A DNA stretch of 64,000 nucleotides from an uncultured Poribacteria bacterium (GCA_951813545.1 OX638352.1:1798001-1862000); one strand, 5' to 3'. Counted from the first letter of the stretch, positions 1-9,813 are shown. Notes: generated by a model not told the origin, from the sequence alone. Made by a program: numbers and translations.

Positions 1-354
1 GTTTAGCATTGCATAGCCGTGTGCGTCCTGCATTGCATGTCCCGCTTCGTGGCAGGCAACCCCTATTGCGGAGAGCGATTGGCTTGAATAAACCTCGTCG
101 GATAACCTGAGCGCCTTCTTACTTGGATCATAATGGTCGCTTAACCATCCACTTGCGCGTTCAATCCGCACGCCGCTAACGCCGTGCCTCTTTAGCATCA
201 GATCGGCGGCTTGCGCTCCTGTCAACCCACTACGTGAACCAACCTGCGAATATTTTGAGAACGTCGATTTTGTGCGAAACGTCGCGTAGAGGGACAGGGC
301 AAGTCCGGGTGCGAGAAACACAAAATAGAGTGGGTCAAAGAAACCTAAAAACAT
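1..354 (-). CDS. YugP-like neutral zinc metallopeptidase, N-terminal part
   Basis: The first 118 residues are visible; the rest runs off the left edge. The protein opens with a hydrophobic segment (about residues 8-24) that fits a membrane anchor. A zinc-protease motif HEAGH lies at residues 102-106, preceded by the serine-rich approach typical of the YugP/Zn_peptidase_2 family. These proteins are membrane-bound metalloproteases of poorly known substrate. The ATG at 354 is preceded by GGAGG at a normal distance. It is divergent from the amidohydrolase at 473. The family call rests on the HExxH context and the N-terminal layout; the third zinc ligand is outside the window. Confidence 0.8.
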   Translation of the reverse strand, partial: MFLGFFDPLYFVFLAPGLALSLYATFRTKSTFSKYSQVGSRSGLTGAQAADLMLKRHGVSGVRIERASGWLSDHYDPSKKALRLSDEVYSSQSLSAIGVACHEAGHAMQDAHGYAMLN

Positions 355-472
355 GAGTGATACCTCCGAGTTAATGTATTTTTATTGCTAAAACGATTTG
401 TATCTATTAGGTTAAGAAATTATACAGGATATCTCCACGAAATTCAAATCATTTTCAGGTGAGGAGAGATGG

Positions 473-1312
473 ATGCTTAAAATAATTGATACCCACCAAC
501 ACCTTTGGGATACCTCTAATTTGGAATACCCTTGGTTAGAAGGGTTCGACCTACTGGGAAAGCGGTATACGGCGGAAGACTATCGTGAGGCGATTGGAGA
601 CCTTAACGTCCTCAGATCGGTCCACGTTGAAGGCGATCCGGCTGAAACGGATGTCGTTAAAGAGGTCGAGTGGCTAACACAGATCTCGGAAGAAGACGGT
701 ATGATAGGGGCGATCGCGGCGGCAGCACCGCTTGAAAAACCGAACGCCGAGGCTATCCTTGAACAGCTCACAGGATTCGGGCTTGTCGTTGGAGTGCGGC
801 GGATGGCGTGGCATCATCCTGATCCGCAGTTCTACGCGAGTCCTGAACTGATTAATGGCGTGAAACTGCTGACGAAGTTTGACCTCTCTTTTGAACTCTG
901 CGCGAATCAGGCGCAGCTTCCGGCAGCAATCGAACTCGTCAAGGCGACACCGGATGTGCGGCACGCCCTCAATCACTGCGGGGGACCGGATATAAAAGGA
1001 GGACAATTTGAGCCGTGGGCAACGCATATCCGCGAACTCGCTGCCTTTGAGAACGTCCATTGCAAAGTATCAGGGATCGTGACAACGGCGAGTGAGAATT
1101 GGACGCGTGAGGAATTGAAGCCATACATCCTACATCTGGTGGAGGCTTTTGGTTACAATCGGGTCATGTTTGGGAGTGATTGGCCCGTGTGTACCTTGGC
1201 GGCGACATATCAGGAGTGGGTCGCGGCACTCTCATGGGCTGTTGAGGATGCCTCGGATGCCGAGAAGAACAGGCTCTTTTATGAAAACGCCGCGGAATTT
1301 TATTCGATATAG
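473..1312 (+). CDS. Amidohydrolase family protein (COG3618/Amidohydro_2 type)
   Basis: A 279-residue TIM-barrel hydrolase of the family that includes L-fuconolactonase and 2-pyrone-4,6-dicarboxylate lactonase. The metal-binding start DTHQHLW is at residues 6-12, a mid-protein LNHCGG carries another likely ligand His near residue 167, and FGSDWPV near residue 235 supplies the conserved Asp. There is no signal peptide, so it is cytoplasmic. The ATG at 473 follows GAGGAG at 461-466; an overlapping ATG at 469 is out of frame. The substrate cannot be told from sequence; lactones of sugar or aromatic breakdown are usual for the family. The next gene starts 81 bp downstream. Confidence 0.85.
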   Translation: MLKIIDTHQHLWDTSNLEYPWLEGFDLLGKRYTAEDYREAIGDLNVLRSVHVEGDPAETDVVKEVEWLTQISEEDGMIGAIAAAAPLEKPNAEAILEQLTGFGLVVGVRRMAWHHPDPQFYASPELINGVKLLTKFDLSFELCANQAQLPAAIELVKATPDVRHALNHCGGPDIKGGQFEPWATHIRELAAFENVHCKVSGIVTTASENWTREELKPYILHLVEAFGYNRVMFGSDWPVCTLAATYQEWVAALSWAVEDASDAEKNRLFYENAAEFYSI

Positions 1313-1393
1313 AATGGCACACCACGACTCGGTAGGTGTGGTTTCTAACCGCACCGGAACTATAACCATCGAAAACAACCCTAAGGAAACATC

Positions 1394-4354
1394 ATGCCGA
1401 ACCGACGCGAAACAACAATCACGAACGAATTGGTGAACATCCTGCGAAACATGCGCCAAGGATGGGAGCTTGAAACAGAAGTCAATGCCTTCATCAAAGG
1501 CAACAGTGAACTTGATGCACTCGTGATTGAACGAGGTAGAGAACCCGTCGGTATAGAAGCCAAATTCGCTACCACAACCAACGCCAAGAATCTCATCAAG
1601 CAATCAGAGACAAGACTGTTTCACGAGTTGGAAGCAGAATACTATACCTCTGGGAGAACCCTTAACAACGTCATGGCAATCCTGTACCCTGATCGTTTTA
1701 AGACGATCCCGGGGCAGGACATCAATTCACAGCTATGCGTAGCAGATGACCTGCAGTACAAACTCATCAGTACGCTCGGGGATACTGTCGGTCACTTTCC
1801 AGAAAATGGATGGGCAACTGGCACAATGGGAGATATTGCCAATGCGTTACACGTCGGGGCAATACCCAACTCCCAACTGGAACAAGCAGCGGAGGAGATG
1901 GAACTTAGCGTTAACAGGGCAGCGTACCTACTTGAAGATGCTATTGTGGAACATCGTGCTATCGGCATGAAGATTGAGACTATCCTACACCAAGAGGTTT
2001 TCTCCAAAGACGAAGGGGACGAAGAAGATAAACTCAATATACAAACCCTCCGTATGGCAGCACTGATTATCACTGACGCGTTCGTCTTCCAGAGTTCTCT
2101 CGCTGGTAAAGCAGAGATGGAATCTGTCCACTCACTCGGACAGCTGCTTCGTTCGATGAACTATGCGGATGTCACCGCGGACTGGAACACCATTCTCAAA
2201 GTCAACTATCGTCCCATCTTTGAGGATGCTCGTAATCTCGTTGAGGCATTTGCTACCGATGACAGATTGGTCAAACCTATTTTAACCCTATTGTGCGAGG
2301 CAGCTAGAGATCTCATTGACACTGGCATCGCACAGATTCACGAACTCTCTGGCATAGTCTTCCAAAAACTAATCACCGATAGGAAATACGTTAAGGCAAA
2401 CTATACGTTACCAGAGAGCGCAGTCCTGTTGTCAACCCTTGTACTTCCCAAACTACACGAAGGCAGATTCCCGAAAGTGGCGGACTTCGCTTGCGGAACA
2501 GGAGCACTTCTCAACGGCGTATATCAACGAATTTTATCCTTATATGAGCAGCAAGGCGGAAACAGAAGGGACATTCACCAAAAGATGCTTGAGGAAAACA
2601 TCGCGGGTGCAGACATCATGCCCAACGCGACACACCTTACAGCGGCTGCGCTTGCCAGCACACATGCGGATGTAAAAATCAGAGGGACTCGAATACTCAC
2701 TGCACCTTATGGACTTATGGATGATGGGGGTTACGCCATTGGTTCGCTGGAATTGCTCAATGATATATCACTGCTAGACACAGAAGCTGAACAGATTGGA
2801 GGCAAGGAAAACACAGTAGTAAAACTCCAACACGCGTTCCAGCACAATGGTTTCGATATTGTTATACAGAATCCTCCCTTTACAAGACCTGGATCAGATA
2901 GCAACACTGGCATACCGAAGTCTACATTTCAAGGCAGTGATCGCCCCGCGGAAGAACAAAAGGCAATGCAGACAGCACTGAAGTCTAAAGATAGAAGGGT
3001 CGCAGACGGAATTACTGACTTCGCGCCCAATTTCGTTGACCTTGCGGACAAGAAACTTAAGCGCGGCGGGACGATGGGATTCATTCTACTATTGACAGTA
3101 TTAAGATCCCCTATTACACAGAAAATTAGGGATATGTGGGCAACCGAATATCACAACGTGGTCGTGATTACTATACCTCAGTCAAAAGCTGCCGATTGTG
3201 CGTTCTCTGCAGACACAGAAAAGGCGGAATGCATTGTTGTCGCAACGAAGGGCATCGGAGAAAATACGGGACGCGGAACGTTTGTTTGCTTAAACCAACG
3301 CCCCCAGAAAGCACTTGAAGCAATGGAAATCGCAAATCAGATATTTCGGAACAAGGGTGTTCGGAAACTTGAAGATGCTCCTGACGGCGGAGACATTATC
3401 AGTGTGGGAAATACACATAGTGGACAAATGTTAGATTGCTCTATTGAGGGTGGTGTCGCGTGGGTTGCAACACGGGCACGATCAATGGCATTGCTACAAA
3501 GCGCACACAAACTCGCTGCTGGAGATCTGCATCTTCCTATGGAAAGAGAACGTATCCCTATTGACATCTGCCAAGTGCAAAACATAGCAAAAGTTGGATC
3601 AGCTGACTCTTACAGAGAAAAGGACGGACCATTTATCATGATAAAGTGGTGTGAACCTAATAGTGATGGCTACGACGCACTATGGAAAGTTGATGCACCT
3701 TTACAGCGAAGTATGGTTGCAGAGCCAGATTATACTGCAATCCCCCGTTCAAATGATAATGCTATGGTTAAGCGAGTTTTAGACTGTTACAGTAAAACTC
3801 ACTATCATATTAATTTGAGATTTACCTCAAACTCGGTGATATCCTCCTTCACGGAAAAGCCTTCCATCGGGATACGTTCAATGATAAACGTTTTACTCAA
3901 CGACCAGCGGCACGAAGTTGCATGGACGCTCTGGTGCAACTCAACATTAGGATTTTTCTGCCACTGGTTACACAGCAGTAAACAGGATATGGGACGTGGG
4001 ACATTGCGTCAACAGACATTAGAGACTCTGCCAACGTTAGATGTTCGTAAGCTCTCCCAAAAACAATTAGCGAACGCTGAGGCACTTTTTGAGCGGTTAA
4101 AATATAAGCGGATGCTGCCTGTCAATGAGTGTGACCACGACCCCGTTCGACGTGATTTAGATACAGATTTGCTGACGGAGGTACTTGGCATCAAAGACCT
4201 CAGTGTACTTGCGTCTATGCAGACACTACGTGAGATGCTCTGTGCTGAACCGAGCATCCATGGCGGAAAGAAATCTAAGTGCGATCTCGACGCAGAACTG
4301 GCGAAGATGAAACTGAAGGGCATTCCTTTCCCGAGTTGGTATCTTGAGGAATAA
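1394..4354 (+). CDS. Single-chain restriction-modification enzyme, N6-adenine methylase with PD-(D/E)XK nuclease (type IIG-like)
   Basis: A 986-residue protein with nuclease, methylase and specificity parts in one chain. The N-terminus has a PD-(D/E)XK-like core: Asp41 in ELDALVIERG, then Glu55-Ala56-Lys57. SAM-binding motif I (FACGTG) is near residue 365 and the gamma-class N6-adenine catalytic motif NPPF is near residue 494. The C-terminal 350 residues resemble a target-recognition region. It should cut unmodified foreign DNA and methylate its own. RBS AAGGAA lies 5 nt before the ATG. The length and order fit type IIG (Eco57I-like) enzymes. A DISARM- or BREX-type methylase is less likely because no partner genes of those systems are present. 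Confidence 0.75.
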   Translation: MPNRRETTITNELVNILRNMRQGWELETEVNAFIKGNSELDALVIERGREPVGIEAKFATTTNAKNLIKQSETRLFHELEAEYYTSGRTLNNVMAILYPDRFKTIPGQDINSQLCVADDLQYKLISTLGDTVGHFPENGWATGTMGDIANALHVGAIPNSQLEQAAEEMELSVNRAAYLLEDAIVEHRAIGMKIETILHQEVFSKDEGDEEDKLNIQTLRMAALIITDAFVFQSSLAGKAEMESVHSLGQLLRSMNYADVTADWNTILKVNYRPIFEDARNLVEAFATDDRLVKPILTLLCEAARDLIDTGIAQIHELSGIVFQKLITDRKYVKANYTLPESAVLLSTLVLPKLHEGRFPKVADFACGTGALLNGVYQRILSLYEQQGGNRRDIHQKMLEENIAGADIMPNATHLTAAALASTHADVKIRGTRILTAPYGLMDDGGYAIGSLELLNDISLLDTEAEQIGGKENTVVKLQHAFQHNGFDIVIQNPPFTRPGSDSNTGIPKSTFQGSDRPAEEQKAMQTALKSKDRRVADGITDFAPNFVDLADKKLKRGGTMGFILLLTVLRSPITQKIRDMWATEYHNVVVITIPQSKAADCAFSADTEKAECIVVATKGIGENTGRGTFVCLNQRPQKALEAMEIANQIFRNKGVRKLEDAPDGGDIISVGNTHSGQMLDCSIEGGVAWVATRARSMALLQSAHKLAAGDLHLPMERERIPIDICQVQNIAKVGSADSYREKDGPFIMIKWCEPNSDGYDALWKVDAPLQRSMVAEPDYTAIPRSNDNAMVKRVLDCYSKTHYHINLRFTSNSVISSFTEKPSIGIRSMINVLLNDQRHEVAWTLWCNSTLGFFCHWLHSSKQDMGRGTLRQQTLETLPTLDVRKLSQKQLANAEALFERLKYKRMLPVNECDHDPVRRDLDTDLLTEVLGIKDLSVLASMQTLREMLCAEPSIHGGKKSKCDLDAELAKMKLKGIPFPSWYLEE

Positions 4355-4358
4355 GCAA

Positions 4359-4454
4359 ATGATACATGTAAAAGACATTATACGACAAGGTAAGTATCTA
4401 CTTACGTCCCGGAAACAACACGGACATCTCAAGTGCCAACGTGGCACGTCCTAA
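4359..4454 (+). CDS. Possible 31-residue leader or relic ORF
   Basis: A short frame beginning MIHVKDIIRQGKYLL has GAGGA 8 nt upstream of its ATG and starts 5 bases after the stop of the restriction-modification gene. It ends 14 bases before the start of the next gene. It could be a coupling peptide between the two genes or a decayed gene remnant. No family is recognised and the length gives little statistical support. Confidence 0.25.
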   Translation: MIHVKDIIRQGKYLLTSRKQHGHLKCQRGTS

Positions 4455-4467
4455 ATGGAGATTTGGA

Positions 4468-5313
4468 ATGGAACGCTCCACTGCATTAAAACTAATAAAG
4501 GATGTTATAGAGTATGGTTCTATAGTAGGAGTTCCTCTTGCTTCAACGACTTTACAAGGTATGGTCCCAGAAGAAGTACTTCAAATCACAATTCCTACGC
4601 TAGCCAATTCATTGAAGAGTATTGGACAGGAATTTGCAGAACGCATGTTAAGTCCGAGAGAAAATTTACGGGTAGGTAGTGCGTTGATATTAGCAGCCGA
4701 AGGTATTCGCAAACGTTTAGAAAGTAGGGAAAGTGTTCGTGACGATGGCTTTTTTGATAAAAACCATATAGAGAGATCGGACGCTGATGATATCCTAGAA
4801 AATATGGTATTGAAGGTCCAAAGGGAACCTGAAGAAAAGAAAATCCCTTATATATCAAAAATTTACGAGAATACTGCTTTTGAACAGGAAATCAGTGCAG
4901 ATTTAAGCCATAAAATCATAAAATCATCTGAACAACTTACCTACCAACAACTTTGTATTCTGAGCATGGTCGGAAGAAGAAAAAACGGCAAAGATATGCT
5001 TAGCGATTTTCAACTTAATCCTCAACCGAATTTTTCGTTAGAACTATCGAAATTACTACATGACTGTTTTGAACTTGTTACAAATGGATATATTCAGGGT
5101 GGACTCACACTCATTTCCAGCGGACGACTACCACAGTACGAAACCCTTAATCCTAAGAGTTTATACCTTGAGAATATTGGAATTGCTCTCTTCAAGTTAA
5201 TGAACCTTCAGAATATACATGATGACGATATAATCCCTATAGCCAAACTATTGCGTTGGGAGAAGAGCGTCTCGCCTGAAAGCGGAGAGGTGTCGTGGAA
5301 TCCCAAAATTTGA
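4468..5313 (+). CDS. Hypothetical protein next to the restriction-modification gene
   Basis: A 281-residue protein not assigned to a family. The ATG at 4468 has GGAG 8 nt upstream and is preferred over an in-frame GTG at 4441. The first third has a Val/Leu/Ile-rich stretch (VIEYGSIVGVPLAS) that may be one short membrane or amphipathic segment. The middle is highly charged (EREPEEKK-like), and the rest looks alpha-helical. No catalytic motif is visible. Local base composition is AT-richer than the flanking genes, which fits an acquired defence module. Its place 114 bp after the methylase gene suggests an accessory role in that module, but this is inference from position only. Confidence 0.7.
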   Translation: MERSTALKLIKDVIEYGSIVGVPLASTTLQGMVPEEVLQITIPTLANSLKSIGQEFAERMLSPRENLRVGSALILAAEGIRKRLESRESVRDDGFFDKNHIERSDADDILENMVLKVQREPEEKKIPYISKIYENTAFEQEISADLSHKIIKSSEQLTYQQLCILSMVGRRKNGKDMLSDFQLNPQPNFSLELSKLLHDCFELVTNGYIQGGLTLISSGRLPQYETLNPKSLYLENIGIALFKLMNLQNIHDDDIIPIAKLLRWEKSVSPESGEVSWNPKI

Positions 5314-5337
5314 TTTCGTTAGAGTGTTAGGCACATG

Positions 5338-5608
5338 CCGCCCCTACGGGGCTAAAGAAGGGAAAGGAACATTTTCTATAAACATATCGTCCCTACGGGA
5401 CTAAAGAGCGATCAATATACGACTTACTTCTCCAATCCGCGCAATCTGCGTAATCCGTGATAATCCGCGATTCAGACAAAAGAAACCGCACCTACCGCGA
5501 ATGGCAGTCAGCGGTCAGCCATCAGTTGTCAGTAAGAACACCTTGTGGCAGTTATGTTCGTTTTGCATGCCATATACCGACAGCCGAGTACTGAAAGCCG
5601 ACAGCCAT
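5338..5608. repeat. Intergenic repeat cluster
   Basis: The 296-bp gap holds no gene. Two copies of a palindromic block, CCCCTACGGGGCTAAAG (5341-5357) and TCCCTACGGGACTAAAG (5389-5405), lie 48 bp apart. Next comes a block rich in AATCCGCG/AATCCGTG words (about 5430-5475). The gap ends in paired CAGTCAGC/CAGCCATCAG words facing GACAGCCGAG words (5506-5608), the same style of inverted repeat as at 27885, 30560 and in the permease array. Confidence 0.6.
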
Positions 5609-5609
5609 G

Positions 5610-7544
5610 TTATTGGAGTGTAATCAATACCGGTTCAACACCCTGTGTCTCTTGAATGTGTTGCTTGAGACCGGTTGCCTCCTCCCGTGCTACAAACTCC
5701 CCAATTGTTACCCGATGCACTGTTCTCGCGTCAATCACAGCCGTATATATTTTCACCGTCTCGTTCGGATTCATACGCTGCAGATTCGCAGCCATCATTT
5801 CGGCATTACCGGGTTGTGCAAAAGAGCCAACCATCAATGTGAGCCGTGCTGCTGATACTGTTGCCGATTGACTACCAGTACCGAGTTGTAGCTGCGCTTC
5901 TTGCATGCTTTGATTCCCGGCGATGTCCTGAACGTGCAGCTTGCAAGTGTACGTAGCAGCTGGCTGTGACTGAACCTTGCTCAAAAAGACTTCAGCGGGC
6001 GGCGAACCGTTTCCTTCCATCTGTTCGACAAGTACGTTTGCCGCGTCGAAAAGTTCAAGTTTCCACTGCGTAAGCGGATTGATGTCCCATGCCTTCACAG
6101 CGACGGTTGTCGGTGTTTTCCCAGAAATCTCTAATGTCGTTGGAATGAGGTCAATCGTGAGATCTTTGGTGTCTTTCAGGTACGGCGTGCCTTGTGTGTC
6201 AACAACGTGGAGTTGTACCTCATAGTCGCCATCAGGGACTAAATTGCCAGTATCCGCAATCCCATCCCAGACAATACCTGTTGAAGGGATATCGGTTCCA
6301 GATTTTTTCCAGACGCTTTCAGTATACACATCGGTGATATTCAACTGCCACTGTAGGGGTGCGATACTATCTTCAAAACTTAGGCGAAATGTGGTGCTAT
6401 CCGAAACACCATCGCCATTCGGCGAAATCGCGTGTTCGGAGAGATTCAATTCTCCGTTAATGGCTTCAGGGTCCACTGTAAGTGCTTCCGGCATTAAAAT
6501 CGGCGCAGCATCATCGGCATCCGATACCTCGGTACGCGTCGCCACTGATACGGGTGTTGTGTCGTTTCCACCCCAGCGCAATGTCGCAGAGATCCAATGA
6601 ATCCCTCGTTCTAATTCGCTACCACTGACATAGGCGTAGTCAAGTTGTCCTGCCGAATTTCGGAAACTGACCCCTCGTGCTAACTCGCCGTTCCAAAATC
6701 TTTCAGAAGCGGTTAAAGCCGTATAACCGAGACGTAGTCCGATGTGCCCATCAATGAGCCAACGTTCCGCGCCCATGTGCAGTCGGAACCGCTCTCCGCC
6801 AATAGCGTCGTTCGCGCCTCGGACAGCAAGGTCGGCAGAAAAAAGCGTATTATTGCCCAATTCATACGTTGTGCCGAAACGTGCGGCTAAGGGTGCACTC
6901 TCAAGGAGTACGCCGTTTTCTCGAATACCACTGCTCAATTCGGAGAAATTTACACCGACTGTCAGTGCATCACCCCACCGTTCCAATGGATAGGCGAACT
7001 GCATTCCCAAATCCACACTCCATAAGAAATTCGTTCGGATGGGTGTGTTATTTTGATAGTAGCGGAGATTGGCACCTGCCGATGCCCTCTGTCCGAGCGC
7101 AAGCCCATACCCTAAAAGGACAATCTGTGTAGACTCCGTCTTGTTGCTTTTCCAACCGTCGAGCCACGTCGCGAAGGAGATATTTCCCAGATTTCTGTCT
7201 ACCAAACCGAATGTATGCGGATTCGCAGCGACTGAAAATGCCTGATCTCGGCTCAATACATTTCCCGGAAGCGGCATCCCCCCCATATTGACTTCCACAC
7301 CATCCATAAATCCTAATGAAGACGGGTTCCATAGAAAACCGTTGGTCGCAGACGGACCTGCGGTGAAAGCACTTCCCATTCCGACTGCGCGGGCACTCGC
7401 ACCGACAAAAATATCCCGCTGACTTATACCAGAAGTCTCTGCGGAAATGGATATAGTTGCCAACATCATTCCAACAATACTAATTTTTTGTATAACCCGC
7501 AGCAGCAAGCGTTGTTTACTATATCGAATAAAATTAAATTGCAT
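5610..7544 (-). CDS. PorV/PorQ-like outer-membrane protein with FlgD-like and SPOR domains
   Basis: A 644-residue envelope protein. After an N-terminal hydrophobic signal segment (about residues 15-37), the GASARAVGMGSAFTA and WNPSSLGFM motifs mark the start of a PorV/PorQ-type beta-barrel that continues to about residue 320. An Ig-like segment follows with the ISPNGDGVSD signature of FlgD/gliding-motility C-terminal domains (about residues 360-460). The last 75 residues (LTLMVGSFAQPGNA to the end) look like a SPOR domain, which binds denuded peptidoglycan. ATG at 7544 is preferred over an upstream GTG at 7553 because GGGGTG lies 6 nt before it. The combined architecture would tie an outer-membrane barrel to the cell wall. 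Confidence 0.75.
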   Translation of the reverse strand: MQFNFIRYSKQRLLLRVIQKISIVGMMLATISISAETSGISQRDIFVGASARAVGMGSAFTAGPSATNGFLWNPSSLGFMDGVEVNMGGMPLPGNVLSRDQAFSVAANPHTFGLVDRNLGNISFATWLDGWKSNKTESTQIVLLGYGLALGQRASAGANLRYYQNNTPIRTNFLWSVDLGMQFAYPLERWGDALTVGVNFSELSSGIRENGVLLESAPLAARFGTTYELGNNTLFSADLAVRGANDAIGGERFRLHMGAERWLIDGHIGLRLGYTALTASERFWNGELARGVSFRNSAGQLDYAYVSGSELERGIHWISATLRWGGNDTTPVSVATRTEVSDADDAAPILMPEALTVDPEAINGELNLSEHAISPNGDGVSDSTTFRLSFEDSIAPLQWQLNITDVYTESVWKKSGTDIPSTGIVWDGIADTGNLVPDGDYEVQLHVVDTQGTPYLKDTKDLTIDLIPTTLEISGKTPTTVAVKAWDINPLTQWKLELFDAANVLVEQMEGNGSPPAEVFLSKVQSQPAATYTCKLHVQDIAGNQSMQEAQLQLGTGSQSATVSAARLTLMVGSFAQPGNAEMMAANLQRMNPNETVKIYTAVIDARTVHRVTIGEFVAREEATGLKQHIQETQGVEPVLITLQ

Positions 7545-7727
7545 CGGATACACCCCATTGCTGTTTTTAGCTTAATGATATGTTTATCTACGATGCTTAA
7601 CGTTGAATTTACGAAAATGGGTACAGATTGAGAGAGGAGATCTTCTTGTATAGGTGCGGAGGTCGGATGGACCTAAAGAGAAAGATATGTGGAGAGCGAT
7701 TGGAAACGAGGACTTTGAAACTCTTCT

Positions 7728-9488
7728 TTATTTCTCTGGCTGGGTAGCATATCTAAGAATTCCATCTGCATCCATAAACCGCAAATAGAGTCCCCAGGAC
7801 CAGCCGCTATCAACTTTCTGGCACAAAACCGTGTTCCATCCCGCTTTCAGTTGACACGGAACGGCATCTGTATCTGCCGTTGCGCCAGCGTTGACACTCT
7901 TTCGGTGAATTTCAGTGCCGTTTAACCAAACAGCGATTTCGTCATCGCTCCCGATTAACATCACAGAATCGGTCGCTTTCGGCGCGTGGACATATACCAA
8001 CATGTATCCGACAGTCATTGCGGTAGGAGTAAGGTTTCTGCGTAAATCGAGATAGCCATCTGCTCTTGCAGCTGCTTCCTGCCAGTGGACGGCTTTGTCA
8101 TCAATACCGGTGTAAACTTTCTTCAAGTCCAATCGACCTTCAGCACGCAGCAGTTCATCAATCGTGCTAACATCCGTCTTGGGAAACGGACCTAAAACAG
8201 CGTAACGTTTGACAAATGGAGAGGCATGTAACACCTGATAGGAATCAACACCGATTTTATACCCTGTGGCTTCGGATGCCTTCTCGACGGTGCTGAGTGT
8301 TATCTGATTTTCGCCTGCATTCAACGGAGCAGTCCCAAATGAAACCAAGGTCCCCGCTATCGGTTCAGATGAATAGCAATTGTAGGGGACACCGACCGCG
8401 GTGCCGTTGACAGATAATTGAACGTGCGCATATTCCTGACCACGTGTTAAAACGGCACGAATCTCATAAACATCTCTATAAGAAGCCTCAATTGGGATGG
8501 TTAAGGACCCCGTCTCTCTAGTGGTTTCCGGCGTGAAAGCGACATGGCTTCCGCCTATATCAATGCCCGCCGCTCGGTAATTTTCCACCTGAACTTTTAC
8601 GCCACGCGCCGCTGTCTTGGGCAGTAGATCCATTGCCGATTGAGTATCCTTTGGTGGTAATGCCCACTCCTTCTCATACCAAAATTGTGGCATCGCGTAG
8701 AGGTCCCGCGCCTCGTTTGTCAAGACGAGGTCGTAGCCATCAAAACAGACGGCTTCTCCATAGAAACTGTGAGGTAAGGCCCACGGTGTGCTTTGAATCA
8801 TCCGTGCTAAATTACCCGCTGCGCCGTGATAGACCCAGAGCGCGTCGTAGGTGCAAACAGCAAGTCGCGTCCCATCTTCTGAGACTCCAGCACCCGTCAC
8901 GAATTTTGCGTCAACGAATTCGCCAACCTTTTCTAACACCTGTTTGGTATCGGCTTTCAGGGTTGGGAACCGGTAAAGCACTGCACGCTCTCTTTCTTTA
9001 GAGACGATATAAGGAACGCCCTTAACAATAAAGAGCCCTTCCGCGTCCACATTTTCGTTTGGATACCGATATGGATAACTCGCGATGACCTTCGCCTCCG
9101 TTTCAGTGAAAGGGTTCGGTTCCGCAATAACAACGACTTTCAGATCGAATCGCAGTCTGCTGTTATTCCCAATTTCGCCAATCCAGAGTTGATTTTTGTC
9201 GTCAATACCGAGTGCCTCCCAATCGAAGTTTCCAGAACCCTTTATTGCGACCTCTTGGATTAATTCACCATTGAGCTTTGTAGGGTAAAGCGTCGCGGGG
9301 TTGCCGGAGTCGTTGAGGGTCCAATAGACACCTTCAAACTGCCGACTCGCTACAATGCCGGAACTCTCCCGGATATCGGGATGTGTATATTGTCCTACAG
9401 GTTGCCAAGGGGGAGCGTCAGGTGCTGCCGCAGCGGTGGAAAGTCCGATGCCAAGCGCAAAAATCAGTAGATGGGATAACAGTTTCAT
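7728..9488 (-). CDS. Secreted beta-propeller-like protein with C-terminal galactose-binding-like domain
   Basis: A 586-residue exported protein. The start at ATG 9488 gives a signal peptide (MKLLSHLLIFALGIGL to AAAA) and has AAGGAG 8 nt upstream; an earlier TTG at 9518 would bury the signal. Residues 30-270 carry repeated motifs such as ESSGIVAS, LNDSGNPATLY, DWEALGID and DAEGLFI, as in esterase-like or SdiA-regulated six-bladed propellers. The C-terminus (VMLIGSDDEIAVWLNGTEIH) resembles a jelly-roll carbohydrate-binding fold. No catalytic residues can be named. It likely acts in the periplasm or outside the cell. Confidence 0.7.
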   Translation of the reverse strand: MKLLSHLLIFALGIGLSTAAAAPDAPPWQPVGQYTHPDIRESSGIVASRQFEGVYWTLNDSGNPATLYPTKLNGELIQEVAIKGSGNFDWEALGIDDKNQLWIGEIGNNSRLRFDLKVVVIAEPNPFTETEAKVIASYPYRYPNENVDAEGLFIVKGVPYIVSKERERAVLYRFPTLKADTKQVLEKVGEFVDAKFVTGAGVSEDGTRLAVCTYDALWVYHGAAGNLARMIQSTPWALPHSFYGEAVCFDGYDLVLTNEARDLYAMPQFWYEKEWALPPKDTQSAMDLLPKTAARGVKVQVENYRAAGIDIGGSHVAFTPETTRETGSLTIPIEASYRDVYEIRAVLTRGQEYAHVQLSVNGTAVGVPYNCYSSEPIAGTLVSFGTAPLNAGENQITLSTVEKASEATGYKIGVDSYQVLHASPFVKRYAVLGPFPKTDVSTIDELLRAEGRLDLKKVYTGIDDKAVHWQEAAARADGYLDLRRNLTPTAMTVGYMLVYVHAPKATDSVMLIGSDDEIAVWLNGTEIHRKSVNAGATADTDAVPCQLKAGWNTVLCQKVDSGWSWGLYLRFMDADGILRYATQPEK

Positions 9489-9605
9489 CAAGCGTTCTCC
9501 TTCAAGATATTTTACCACTCTTCAGAAAACAAATCAAGAGGAAAAAATTGGTACAACAGCGGAACAACTTCTGAAAAATCCAGTTTTTTCATTTTTTGCC
9601 CATAA

Positions 9606-9632
9606 TGCACGTTTTCTGATCGGGTTCTCGTC
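9606..9632 (+). promoter_or_regulatory. Copy A of the sigma/TPR-type promoter block
   Basis: TGCACG at 9606-9611 and CGTC at 9629-9632 are 17 bp apart, inside an 80-bp block (9572-9655) that matches the regions upstream of both sigma/TPR genes. The CGTC word fits the -10 of many ECF promoters. No sigma/TPR gene follows here: a MITE begins 45 bp beyond the block, and the sigma region-2 fragment is 500 bp away. Confidence 0.5.
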
Positions 9633-9699
9633 TTTAGTAATAGAGAGCGTAAACGAACCGTGTGTACTGTACGTTTGTATATTCTGAAAATTTTATTTA

Positions 9700-9813
9700 T
9701 CGTAAAGTTCATAATTATTTCAACATTACCGGAAGGCGAGGATACAATCCTCGCCAGCGGCGGTGAGGGTTTCCTTTACTGAAAAACTGTCTACATATTT
9801 TCGGACTTTACTA
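9700..9813. mobile_element. MITE copy 1 (114 bp)
   Basis: Flanked by TA at 9698-9699 and 9814-9815. The termini are imperfect inverted repeats related to TAGTAAA, with TCGTAAAG at the left end of this copy. The centre is the hairpin GGCGAGGAT-ACA-ATCCTCGCC. It has the same length as copy 2 at 22840. No ORF is present, so it depends on a transposase encoded elsewhere, probably of the Tc1/mariner/IS630 type given the TA target. Confidence 0.75.

Noticed and set aside
1149..1603. Extra frames over the end of the amidohydrolase gene and the start of the methylase gene
   Set aside because: They overlap strongly supported genes and have no motifs.
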